From: Archegozetes longisetosus
Taxonomy: Eukaryota > Arthropoda > Arachnida > Sarcoptiformes > Trhypochthoniidae
DNA length: 64,000 nucleotides
Reading direction: 5' to 3'
Assembly: GCA_018873245.2 (NCBI GenBank)
Contig: JAEMBT020000001.1
Location: forward strand, 18,912,220 to 18,976,219
Shown in pieces: positions 38,001 to 49,399 of the stretch. A program made the translations under genes and the position numbers. The notes under the pieces are model-generated. The model saw only the letters and a list, made by a program, of their open reading frames with translations. It ran no database searches and was not told where the DNA came from. Position 1 is the first letter of the stretch, and every line of letters starts with the position of its first letter.

Positions 38001-41000
38001 CTAGCACTTTACATCACTTGGAGGCACCCAACCACCAAATGCTCTCTCTAGTTCTTCAGCAACAGCAATACTCAAATGATCGTTCAAAGGAGAAGCTACG
38101 ACTTGGAGACCAATCGGCAAACCAGACTTGCTGAGACCTAATGGCACTGAAGTTATTGCAACGTACAATGTATTGAAGAGTGATGTATAACATATGTTGA
38201 ATAGTTTGAGGAGAGTTGAATTATGCTTGACAGCTGTTTTGTAAGAATAAAACATTTGAATCTCAATCGTAATAAACCAACTCAAACTTTCTCACCTGGT
38301 TCTGGATGCGAAGGATATATGAATACTCCATCATCACCTTTATTATAACAAAATTGAATTGACTCACTCTTTTCATGACTGTTTTAATCAGAAAACACTT
38401 ACCTAAAAGTTGATGCAATTCTTTGGTCAACGTTTCTCTCATTTGACTAAATCTAGAGAAAGCATTTTTACCATAGAACTTGGAAAGAACCTCGCTAAAA
38501 CAACTCACTATTGCACAAATTGTATGATTTGATAGAAAAAATAATGATTTAATAAATTCTTTTATTGGATTGATGCGTCCCTTCAAGTTGGCCAACTCTT
38601 CAGCCATTTTGGGTGCACTTTTATCTTCCATAGCACACATCCATATATTAAATCCATAATTGATTTGCTTGAAATAAACCTTTTTAGTAGTCACACCCTT
38701 TGCATTGAAATATTCGATAACTCTATGCATAGCGTCTCTAATGTCAGGATTTAACGGAGTATGTAATGGGTTGTTGTCACCAAACATGTAATAGACTTTC
38801 AATTTGCTTATATCAACGCTTTGGTCTAACTTCAACTTTTTCACATTCTCTCCTGCCATCACTTTGAGCATAGGCTTCAAATCAGACGCATATCGACACA
38901 TTGGTCCGATTGATAATAGTTTTTGACGCGGAGGCGTTGCGTTTGGATATAACCCTTGAGACGAAACAATTTCAGGAGTAGTCTTATGACCAAAAATACC
39001 ACAAAAGAAACACGGCATTCGAATAGAGCCTCCAATATCTGCACCAACCTATGAATAAGACAACTTTATTAATAATTTTCTATCAATTGAGACTTAAATG
39101 CACAAAACAAACCCCAATCACAGAACCTGCAGCTGCAATAAGTGCTGCTTCTCCTCCAGAACTTCCTCCAGTTATTCTCGATTTGTCATAAGGATTGTAA
39201 GATCTTCCATAGAGTTTGTTATAAGAGTCCCACCACATGACTAACTCTGGAACATTAGTTAATGCAATAAAGATTGCGCCCGACTTTCGCATCAGAGCTA
39301 TTACTTCGCTATCTTCAGTGGCTGTCATACATTTCCGGGTGTAGAGACCTGAAGTCCAATACATATCTTTCACCGAAATCGAGTCTTTCGTAGTGAACGG
39401 AACCCCAAGAAATGGTTGAGAATGTACTGATTGTCCATTTTGCGGTGGATTGCCGTCGAGTTCATGTTTAACACGTTTATCGACTTCCTTAGCCTCAAGA
39501 ATGGCTAACGCGAAACTGTCTTGTATTATGGCTCTGATATGTGGTTGAACTGCCAGGCATCGATCGATATAAGCTCTGACAACGTCTTCGCTTTTCAACT
39601 ATGAATTATAAATAGAATCATATCATAAATTTGCATTAATGTAATGAATTGGGCGTCTATTTATTATTTTATTCTTTTATTAGATGTTATTCTATTAAAA
39701 CATAACTCAATAAGACATGCCATCAGTTCATTATTAGAAAAACAAGTCCTTTTGTACACCTTTTTCTAGTTTTATTTCAAAAATTTTGATCCAAATTCAT
39801 GACGATTGGCTTAAGAGCAGTGGTGAATCCAGAAAGTTTCGACTGGGGTGCCTAAAATCTCAAATTTCAAGTGGGGTAGGGGTGGAACACGATATCGATT
39901 TCAATTATACTTTTACGATTAAAACCTATTGTGTAGTTTCAAATTTGAATTATAACTAAGACCTGAAAGTTGTGGAAATTCCCATTTTTTTAAAATAAGT
40001 TTTAAATGATGGGAATTTTATATGTGAATTTAATATGAACAAACAAATGAGATAAGAGTTATTTGATGTTCCCATAAATCCCATTTCCCCCGTTAAACTC
40101 TCAATTTTTGATTAGATCCTAATTAAAATGAACAAAAAAGTGAAAATCGTTGAAAAAGTTAAAGCAAAACTCAATGTACCATATTTAGAAAAATTGAATC
40201 ACAATTTCCAAGAATCTTAATACAATTAAATTTATGAGTGAAGTCGACTACTATGATGACCGAAGTTTGACAAAATATGCTCCTCTTATATCTGTCAAGG
40301 TTGAGATGATTTTCTCTTTATAAAAACATTTTGGTCGATCACAGACAAAGCGTGTGAGAATCGACAATTGAAAAGTTAAACGTAACTGACTATGATCAAT
40401 CTTTAGCTTAAAATTGTAGTTTTGATAAAATCAATTATAAATATTAGTCCCATAATAATCCTATTTTTGCGTAATATTTAGTCCCGTTTTGCAAGTAAAA
40501 GTGCTCAATTTTTAGCACCATAACTTTCAGGCCCTACTTATAACATATTTTCACTTTATCTTCTTGATATTATTGCAACAAATTAACAAATTTCATAGTC
40601 GAAAATACACAACTTTCTACGTCTAGTTAGCGACAGACATTCAGTTGATTTTGATTGAAAAGTAATAAAAAAATTAAGTTTATGCCACACTAAATGCTTG
40701 AATGAATATTATCTTAGAAATGTGGTATAATTTGCTTTAAGGTAATTCATCTTAAAGTAATTATTTTGCTCATAAAGTGATTGAAGTAAAACTTGTGAAA
40801 AAGGCATCACTTCAAATTAGGTGCAATACAATAAAAGTAGTTTGAATTGAACGTGACTTTTAGGGTGAAAATCGAGATCAACTTAACTACAACACATAAT
40901 CTCATAGTAACAAAAGTGATTTATTCTCAACAATTTAATAGATAAGAGTAGACGAAAACTAACATATTTTTAATATCATAGATATTACAATATTTGGGAA

Positions 41001-41286
41001 TAGACTGAATATTATCCAAACAACAAACATGACTACAGTATCTCTTACTTTGATCTATTCAACTATTATTACTATTTGAAATATTGAAATAAGATATGAA
41101 ATTTCATACTTTTCCACTTTTGATTCGCTGGCTTATTTGAACTGCAGGTTCCAATAGAATGCGATTATTAATAGGAGGTAAATATCTCTGTTTTGTTGGA
41201 TACCTCAAACCAATAACATTTGCAATAAAGTCAAGAACAATCCTAAGAAAGCGCAACAGTTTTTTGGTCACATTTTCAACAGCCAT
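38001..41286 (-). CDS. Fatty-acid amide hydrolase 2-like amidase, copy 2
   Basis: Exons are 41286-41110, 39598-39113, 39048-38403, 38337-38296 and 38233-38001, in phase, encoding 527 residues. I start at the ATG of MAVENV because it aligns with the start of copy 1 and has a better context (AAAATGG). An in-frame ATG five codons upstream (41301) is possible. The triad is Lys130 (PFTTKD), Ser205 (GGSSGGE) and Ser229 (DIGGSIRMP), at the same positions as in copy 1. GHKTT replaces the usual GHKPT, and Ala stands at the GSD/GTD position before DIGGS. The C-terminus has GLPIGLQVVASPLND and FGGWVPP. Compared with copy 1 it has extra introns after GSVIG and after PEP, and lacks the one before TNVPE. 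The 1.5-kb first intron holds a hAT-like terminus. The enzyme is probably active. Confidence 0.9.
39818..39832. mobile_element. Possible lone hAT-type terminus
   Basis: CAGTGGTGAATCCAG resembles the CAGTGGCGGATCCAG end seen on many hAT elements. It is followed by a purine-rich GTGGGGTAGGGGTGG stretch. No matching inverted end was found in the rest of the intron, so this is at most a decayed fragment. Confidence 0.3.
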
Positions 41287-41301
41287 TTTTAATAAAATCA
41301 A

Positions 41302-43665
41302 CTGTTAAATCATTAGATGCAATATATTTGCAAAGAAATAAACCGATCAAAAGGTATGCAACAAAGCGTTCATTCACATAAAACTGAAGGCATCCACACA
41401 GAGTTCAAATGATTAGCACAGAGCTCTAACTATTAACACAGAGCTCTAACTATTAACACAGAGCTCTAACTATTAACACAGAGCTCTAATGATTGACTCA
41501 CATACAAATGTAATACATTTGAACTGACGCCAAGAGTATTTTTTCCCTGAATAATGAAGCAATAATCTAAAAAGTGAAATTCTCTAACAGATAATTACTT
41601 AAGTGAGGCGCACTGAATGGCGTAGACAGGAAAATAGGCTAGAACCAAATTAAAAGGAAAGTGTCAAACTAATTCACATAATTCAACGTATTTACAGTCT
41701 GAGATTCAATCAATAGATAGTTTGTTGAGTTTATCCAACACGAGATAGAGCGTAAACTACTCAACCTATCCTTATGTTATCCAAACATAGCCTTCACTTT
41801 TTGTAACTTTTTTTGTTGCACTTTGCATCAAATGATTCTTGCTTTAGATCTAAGTCAAATATTGTTACGTAAGTTCAAGATTTACAACTTATTTGATAAA
41901 TAACACAACTGATAAGACAAGCAATTAATACACTTTTAAGGACTTTAACATAACTATGAATAGAAGAGACAATTAAAACGAAAATTTTGACTCAGCTCTT
42001 CAAGGAAAAGCTATGCTAACCAAATGACTTCATGTGACTACCGCCGTGACTCAATTTAGCCTTCAAATCCATAAAAGTATTGATACATCTATACGATTGA
42101 ATAATAGAGGAAACTTGCTTCAAATCGTATTGAAAATAAACAAATTGCTAATTAAGCTGATGTTAACTTGAAGTAAGCCCTGCCATATGTTCTCTAAGTA
42201 AATATTGCACTCTAAAATGTTCAGCGATAATTTCATTGAATATTATATTTGATTGCATTAATTATACTGAAATAATTGCGACATTTATAGTTACACTTTG
42301 ACTTTTCAAATTTAGTCTAATTATTGGAAATAATTATCATTAAAACACTAGAGAAGTATACAATTGTTTACACAAGCGAATGATTAAACTACCAAATGAT
42401 ACACAGGTGTATTCTGTCATACATTTACCACTTTTCTTCTATAAACATTACGTAACTATTGCTCACGGCTATCATCAAACAAATATTAGAAAATCGTTTC
42501 TTTTCACTTTCATTCATTTTCTAAATGTATTTTGCAACTTGGAAATCACTTTTTAACTTTTCACTACTATTTCCATTATGTCGATTGCTTTCTTTCGATT
42601 ATTTTTGGTCAAATTATTATTCAAGAATTTAGAATTACTTTAAATGATTTTTAGCAGATTTTAAAGCATTACTGATAATGCAAAAAAATACATCAAACTG
42701 TTGTACCTGTGAATTGAGTTTTGCAAGTTTAGCCAGAGTTTGGGTTTTAAGTTTTTGTCACTTATTCAAGGCTTTCTAACTTAAGCTCATTTAATAAATC
42801 ACGACCAAGTGACAAATCCAATCAATTAAGTAATGATCTCTACCACTCGTATCAATCTCTTAATACTAGTATTTGTCGACATTATGGATATGAAAGGTGT
42901 ATGTAACCAGATGTTAACATAGCCTTAAGCTAACAATGATTTTTTTGGTGCGAACGCGCATTTTGTAGCTTTCGTTTAGCTTGATTAAATAGTCAAAATA
43001 AATACTATTTAATCAAAAATAAGTTATATATTAATGCAGTTGATTGTTTTAGATGATAGTTTTAGAAAAAGATATATTTATTTTGTTTAAAACAGAGGAA
43101 GTCATAAATTAATCGTATAAAAGCATGGTTTATTTCCGATCGAATATTTGATACTTTCACAATAATAGTTAAGTGAGTGGCTGTAAAACAGTATCCTTAG
43201 CTTCAGGCTATGTTCAAGTCAATACATTTTTTATACATTTTCTAATATACACGTCGCCGAAGACTTTCCATCACCAAGGATCAACATTTGTAAACTAGAA
43301 AATACCTCAATTTTGATCATAAAACAATTTTCAGACAGAATCGAATGCTTTAAACAGTTTTATATTTAGAAGTTGAGGTAATATGGGTTTGTAAACATGA
43401 CTAGGAATTTGAGAGTGAGTTTGTCGTATTAAGATTTTGCTATTCGTGCGCGTTCACAAAGAAGAAATAAACAGATCTAGCACATACGCGATTAATAATG
43501 AAATTAGGGCTAATGCAGCTATATTAAAGTGCATTTGTACTTGAAATCAACTCTGACGTGAAGCTCTTATCACCAAAATCCTTATAAACTTTGTACTTGA
43601 ATTAAATGCAAATTTGAAGTTACTATCTCACAAAGCATCAAAAGCATGATTACATAAAACTTCCA
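41302..43665. other. Intergenic stretch
   Basis: It contains the 20-bp tandem array and otherwise nothing recognised. It separates minus-strand FAAH2-like copy 2 from the plus-strand PAF-AH pair, so promoters of both face into it. Confidence 0.55.
41401..41500 (+). repeat. 20-bp tandem repeat, five copies
   Basis: The unit is GAGCTCTAACTATTAACACA. The middle three copies are identical and the outer two diverged. It lies about 115-215 bases upstream of the FAAH2-like copy 2 start codon, so it may be in its promoter. Confidence 0.92.
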
Positions 43666-43755
43666 TAAGAACAGAAACAAATGTTTGAATGTTAGGAAAA
43701 AGATAAGAAAGGGTACATACAAGAATAAGCGACTACTTACAGAAGTCTATAAAAG
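43666..43755 (+). promoter_or_regulatory. Promoter of PAF-AH-like copy 1: shared block, GATA site, TATA box
   Basis: A 21-bp block starting TAAGAAC and ending CAAATGTTT (43666-43686) is followed by AGATAAG (43701-43707) and TATAAAAG (43748-43755), 52 bases before the ATG. The same three elements in the same order precede copy 2. Confidence 0.6.
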
Positions 43756-43806
43756 CAATATAACAATTAGAAGGACGATATCTTTAGCTCTTAACTATTC
43801 AACGCA

Positions 43807-44624
43807 ATGATCATTACTGCTATATTACTATCTCTAATAAGTTTTAGTTATTCGGCTGATGTCGACATAACTGCTGGCCCTCCGACTTATGACAAGCCAT
43901 GGGTACCCGCGTGGGGCTATACTGAGGGCGACCCCAATCACTGGAAGCTCAGACACGAAGAAATGTTAAACAAGACACACAACGAGAAAGAGAAAATTAA
44001 AGTTGTGTTTCTGGGAGATTCTAAAACTGAAGGTTGGCTTCATAATGCAAAGGATATTTGGAATGAATATTATGTCAAAAGAGGAGCTTATAATTATGGT
44101 ATTAATGGTGACAGTACCAGACAAATCATATGGAGGATTGATCATCAGGAGTTAGATGGATTAACACCTAAAGTATTAGTTTTCATGATTGGAGGCAATA
44201 ATTTCCATAATAACTATAATAGAGGTTCAAATTAACTCCATTTCTAAGTTTTATCTTTTCTCAAAGTTATTCTCTATTTTCTTAAGGCACTGACGAAGAG
44301 ATAGTGAAAGCTATGCATGTAATTATGGAGAAAATAAGGCAAAAATTACCGCAAACTCAAATTATTTTTATTGGACAACTACCTCGAGGTACTAAAGCAC
44401 AAGATGACAGAGCAAAAGATGTGAATAAATTGTTGCACAAAGACTATGCGGTTGAAGATAAATGGATCCACTTTTTGGATGTATCAGAAAAATATAGAGT
44501 GCCAGCCACTGGAGCCCCTAATAAGACCTTATATATTGAAGATGGAATTCATTTAAACAAGCAGGGATATCAAATTTTAGCTGATACTATGGAACCATTA
44601 TTTAAGAAACTTCTAGTCTTCTAG
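43807..44624 (+). CDS. Secreted PAF-acetylhydrolase Ib-type SGNH hydrolase, copy 1
   Basis: Exons are 43807-44224 and 44287-44624 (62-base intron), encoding 251 residues. A signal peptide (1-16, ending FSYS) is followed by ADVDITAGPPTYD, then an SGNH/GDSL hydrolase fold. Block I is FLGDSKTEGW with nucleophile Ser72. Block III is MIGGNN near residue 130. The acid/base pair is Asp225-His228 (EDGIHL). The order and the LPRG and LDVSEKY segments match PAF-AH Ib alpha subunits. Those remove the sn-2 acetyl group from platelet-activating factor and are normally cytosolic, so secretion is a departure. A TATA box lies 59 bases upstream of the ATG and a polyA signal at 44708-44713. It is the first of a tandem pair. 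The catalytic residues are intact; the natural substrate is not known. Confidence 0.88.
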
Positions 44625-45009
44625 TTAATCATTAAATATTTTCAGATAAATTATGATTAGTTTTTACACCAATGAAAATTTGTATGATAATTTGACGATT
44701 TGCTTTCAATAAAAACTTTTCAAATGGTATGAGTTTGTTGAAATTTTGAATCGTCTCAGCTAATGTGAATGTTTCTCTAAACAAGTGTGGTATTTAATTC
44801 AATAAAACAGAATTTCTCATAAATTCCGGAAAGTTAAACCGAAAATTATAACTAAGAGTGAACTAAAATCCGTGACATTGAAATGCAATTTGTACCTAAA
44901 AAGTCATTTATATGAAGCGCATTGAATAAAAATCGATTAATCTTTAAAATAGATAAATTTAATCAATTAACAAATGATAACACATCGAACAACTTGTAAA
45001 TAGTTCCTC

Positions 45010-45092
45010 TAAGAACTGAAACAAATGTTTACGAAAACAGATAACAAAAGTATAGGTATTAACAAATTAGTCTTATAGTAGAGGTATAAAAA
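45010..45092 (+). promoter_or_regulatory. Promoter of PAF-AH-like copy 2: shared block, GATA site, TATA box
   Basis: The block at 45010-45030 differs by one base from that of copy 1. AGATAA lies at 45039-45044 and TATAAAAA at 45085-45092, 38 bases before the ATG. Spacings are within a few bases of copy 1. Confidence 0.6.
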
Positions 45093-45129
45093 CGATCAAA
45101 CTATTGTTAGTACTAGATAGTTTACAGCA

Positions 45130-45946
45130 ATGATTGGAGCCATCATATTGTTGTCTTTACTAAGTTCTAGTTATTCGGCTGACGTCGACATAACTGCTGG
45201 TCCACCGACTTATGACAAGCCATGGGTCCCGGCGTGGGGTTATTTTGGCTCAGGCAATCCTACTGGTTGGAAACATAGACACGAAGCTTTGTTGAAAATC
45301 ACACACGATCACAAAGATCAGATCAAAGTTGTATTTCTTGGAGATTCTAAGACTGAAGGCTGGGCTGGAAATGGTAAAGAAGTTTGGAATGAGTATTATG
45401 CGAAAAGAGGAGCTTACAATTATGGTATTGGAGGAGACAGTACTCGACAAATCTTATGGAGAATTGATCATCAAGAGTTAGATGGACTAACACCTAAAGT
45501 ATTGGTACTAATGATTGGAGGAAACAATTTGCACGATGATTATAATAAATGTGATTAATATAATCATAAAAATTCTCCTCTCAATTCTTCCCTTTTCTTA
45601 TTTTTTAGGTACTGATGAGGAGTTAGTCAAAGCCACACATGTTATTATCGAAGAGATTAGGCAAAAACTACCACACACTAAGATTATTCTTGTTAGTCAA
45701 ATAGCGAGAGGTAATAAAGCACAAGATGATAGAGTGAAAAATATTGATAAGCTCTTGAAGAAGGACTTTGGAGTTGAGAACCAATGGGTTCACTATTTGG
45801 ATATATCTGAGAAGTATAGAGACCCTGTCACTGAATCGCAGAATAAGACCTTATACGTTGCTGATGGCGTACATATCAAAAAAGAAGGCTATGAAATATG
45901 GGCTGAAAGTATGGAACCCTTATTCAAAAAATTGTTAGAAGAATAA
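45130..45946 (+). CDS. Secreted PAF-acetylhydrolase Ib-type SGNH hydrolase, copy 2
   Basis: Exons are 45130-45550 and 45609-45946 (58-base intron), encoding 252 residues. It is a tandem duplicate of the gene 0.5 kb upstream. The mature N-terminus through PWVPAWGY is the same. Ser73 (FLGDSKTEGW), MIGGNN and Asp226-His229 (ADGVHI) keep the SGNH catalytic set. The intron sits at the same codon, just after the MIGGNN block, with the same phase. The donor here (AAAT|GTGATT) is weak, so the exact exon 1 end and the resulting Cys are less certain. A TATA box lies at 45085-45092 and a polyA signal at 45992-45997. It shares an upstream promoter block with copy 1 and is probably co-expressed. Confidence 0.87.
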
Positions 45947-45997
45947 AAAACAGTCAATATTATGATAATTCATCATTTGTTTAAGAATCTAAATAAA

Positions 45998-46834
45998 TAT
46001 TAAATCATTTCTAAAAAATAGTATTAGTTACTATACCTGTTTTCAGATGATTTTACAATAATTTAGATGAAAATTAAACGGCTAAGTTTACAGAATTTAT
46101 AGAATATTCAATGAGATTAAATACAATATAAAATTAGCAACAAACGGAGCAAAAATGGCTAAGGTAATGGCTGGATTGAACTTTAAGCATATTTTACACT
46201 TATTAACAATAATCAAACATCTATTAACTATTAAACTCAACATCATTTAAAACCTATTACTTTAGTTTCAGTAAGAACTTGTTCTCAACTTAAATAGTTT
46301 CTAGAAATTAAGATATCCTTCAACCATGTCAACGATGAACTTTATGATCAATTATGACCTGAAATTATCGTAGGGTTTTATCTTGATCGAAATTTAAGAG
46401 ATAGCTGTTTATAGAGAAATTAAAAGCACATCATTTTCAAGTTTGAAGTAAACGAAGAAGTTTCAATTTGAGAATCATATAAAAATTTGACCGAATTCTT
46501 TTCAGAAGTATATCTTATCTGATCGAACAATAAACTTGCTTTGACAGCAGGAAACTAGCATATTACTTATATTCAGAAGAAATAACTATAAAAATCAATA
46601 TAAGATTGAAGAAGCACTAAATTCCAGTTTATTTAGATATGAGAATCTTATTTGCAAATATTCGTTAACTAAGTCTCGAGTTAACAAATAGTTTGACGTC
46701 TGTTACCAAAACAATCTAGCTTGCAATGATTTACTAGAAATTTAATGAAATAAAACGTTCTTCTAGTAAAAAATCGTTAGAGAAAAGAGAATTACAGCAG
46801 TTATGTATTTTTCAAGACGTCCTTATCAATCGCT
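45998..46834. other. Intergenic stretch
   Basis: Follows the polyA signal of PAF-AH-like copy 2; nothing recognised before the glycosyltransferase pseudogene. Confidence 0.55.
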
Positions 46835-47580
46835 TTGTTAGTTATGAGTTATACCTCATGGCTTCATATCGCTTTCCGACTAATAAGGATCATAAAAAGT
46901 TTGAAAGATTCAGATAACGATAACTTAATTTTTAGAGATAATATTAAAGATAACAGATCTACACATTTATCAAATGATTATATGTTTTTTAGTAAAAAGA
47001 AAATACAGGTTATGGCAAATGCATTGTCCCAAATGTGGTGCATTACGTGAGGTTTAACAGTAATTACTTTGATTTAATTTCTCTAATAACCATCACGTCA
47101 GTGCTAATCAATCAAAATGCCGATAAAATTGACATTTATTGTGATTGTAGCTCATTAGATGGAAAATATTGGGATATGATTAGAAGCAATAATAGAATTA
47201 TTGTCGGAAAAATACAGATGTTAAAAACAATATTTAGAAAAATGTCAAGTCGAAACTGGCTCTTATGGTTCGCTTCAGATGTCACGAGTCTTCAGTTTCT
47301 GATGGAGTTCGCAAGTATTTATTTCAATAATAATTTTTATATATTCAAGTCATTCGACAAGTTTAGGACTTATCAAATGAGTATCGGTTGAGAGAAAAGC
47401 CTAAAGAATTGATTGAAATCAAGTGTTGATAGCACATGGAAATACAAGATTCTCGCAGATGTGCAAATTGTATAGTGAATATGACTCGAGTAGTATTAAA
47501 ATAGAGGAGAAATGACGGCCTTAATGCTAGAAACAAGTACAGAATTTGTACATAGAGTAAAGCTTTGGTATTAATTCGAG
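46835..47580 (+). pseudogene. Decayed DXD glycosyltransferase copy
   Basis: This matches the intact gene at 48.0-49.4 kb in order, on the opposite strand. IVPNVVHYVRF starts near 47020, in a different frame from the open frame before it (46835-47050). CDCSSLDGKYWD, SDVTSLQFLMEF and SIYFNNNFYIFKS follow. The metal-binding motif FLDND of the intact copy is FNNN here. Where the intact copy reads AIGWPP this reads SIG-stop: TGG has become TGA at 47389-47391. A second-exon relic follows from about 47420 (QVLIAHGNTRF), then ETSTEFVHRVK near 47525-47565 in another frame. At least two frame changes, one nonsense codon and loss of the DXD show a pseudogene. Confidence 0.8.
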
Positions 47581-48014
47581 ACATTTTTACTTACTCTTAC
47601 GCAGATATCTTAATAAAAAAATTTTCATCCAAATCATTGCTTATCAAATATCGATATTATTTGGACAAACAATATAAACAACTGCTTGAATTAAGAATTA
47701 TTCGATAAAATTTTGAGAAATGATACGACTTATGCATTACGGGGTCAAAAAATGTTGTCATCTTTGAAAAGACAATTGAGAAAAATCAGAGAAATATTGA
47801 AAGGAATGAAACCAAAATGAATTTTAGGAGAAGCAGAAGGAAGATTAGTATTAGTTATTTTTAATCTAATTAGTGTCTGTTTTTCTTGATAAAAGCTTCT
47901 CATAGAATACTCTTATGATAATAAGCAATATTTCAAGTGAGCAAAAGAATAAATCTTTTCATAACACAATACTATTTCAACACTAACACTAATCCATACA
48001 AACCTTTAATATGT

Positions 48015-49399
48015 TTAGATAATTAAATCTTTGGACCCGTAGATCACAGATCGAGCCATTTGTCCGAATGTCTTGTTATAAGTTTTGATATTTTCCTCAT
48101 TAAAATAAATAATCTTATCGTTTGGCACTAAATACGATCGATGACGAGATAACAAGTGAACTGTGTAAAACTTTTGTTCCCAAAAAGGGTATAAATCGTT
48201 GTAAAGCATTGGAACTAAGTTATGAACACCAAATTCATGTTTGACTCGATGAACAAGAGCAGGATTTTTGGCTAATATGTTATTAGTAGGCAGATGTCCA
48301 GCATTATAATACCAACGAGTAGGTCTGTAGTGCGAATACGAATCATACCATAAACGCAAAAATCGAGCCTTTTTATGGGCTACCAGTACTTGTGTTCCTT
48401 AAATAAATTCAGTCTAATCAAAATCATTTCAATTAATCATAGCTGTAAAGAGCACAAATTTCGTGCATTTCTCAGAAAAGTTACTTCAATTAATTATTGC
48501 GTAAAAGTCTTGGCATTAAATCTTAATCTTTAGTCTTGACGAGTATTACTGATGTTGGGTTAAGGATCAAAGTTTCAGTCATCTCAAGTTTCTACAAACA
48601 TGACATTTAGATCAAAGTTGTTCCTGATTGAAAGTTTGTTTTACATGGCATAAATGGCATAAAGAGTAAATTTAAGATTCATTTTCATAAGTTTGCTTAA
48701 ATAGTGTCTCAAAAACAATGAAAGATAAGAGCTATTAATGAGATAAATAACAAGAAATGTGACCCAAATCTAAAAACAATTACCTAATGATTCATTCGGA
48801 GGCCAACCAATGGCAAACTCAAACTTACGAAAAAAGTGAAGAGATTTGACAACAAAGACATCATTGTCAAGAAAAATACCACCAAAGGTCATCAATATCT
48901 GAAGTCTAGCGATGTCTGACATGTGATAGACTGACGACAGTTTTTTACCAAAAATAAACTTGGGCTTAGAGATTGTTCGAATATGAATTAATCCTTTATA
49001 TTGACTGTTATTATAAGTTGTAATTTGGTCCCAATATTTGCCTTTAAGCTGATCGCAATCACAGTGAATGATTATTTTGGATGGTTTATGATTTTTGAGA
49101 ACGGATTTAATTGATACAAAAGTTATAAAATCTACGAATGGGTTCTCCAGTCTTACGTAGTGTACAATATTTGGAACAATTGGCTCTTTAAAACCTGTTA
49201 TATTATTACTATTATTGTTATTAAATTCAAATTCATTTAATTCATCTAAACCTTCATTATTTTTATTAACCATTTGTTCGTTAATGCGATTGATTGAAAA
49301 GAAAGTTTTGATGAAATTGATGATAAAAACAATTAATAATATAAATAAAACAATGAGAAACAATTTGAATCGTTTTACTCTTTTATTTATTAAGCGCAT
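48015..49399 (-). CDS. Type II membrane glycosyltransferase with DXD sugar-binding motif (GT32-like)
   Basis: Exons are 49399-48784 and 48397-48015, in phase 1, encoding 332 residues. A short basic cytosolic tail (MRLINKRVKRFK) precedes a membrane segment (about 13-33), then an Asn/Glu-rich stem, then the catalytic domain from IVPNIVHYVR (74-83). CDCDQLKGKYWD, SDIARLQILMTFGGIFLDND (DXD at 178-180) and the exon 2 motif WYYNAGHLPTNN are typical of the Gly_transf_sug/GT32-like group. These are Golgi enzymes that transfer sugar from a nucleotide donor with a divalent metal. Acceptor and sugar cannot be told from sequence. No polyA signal was picked out. A broken inverted copy lies at 46.8-47.6 kb. 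The gene looks intact. Confidence 0.84.
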
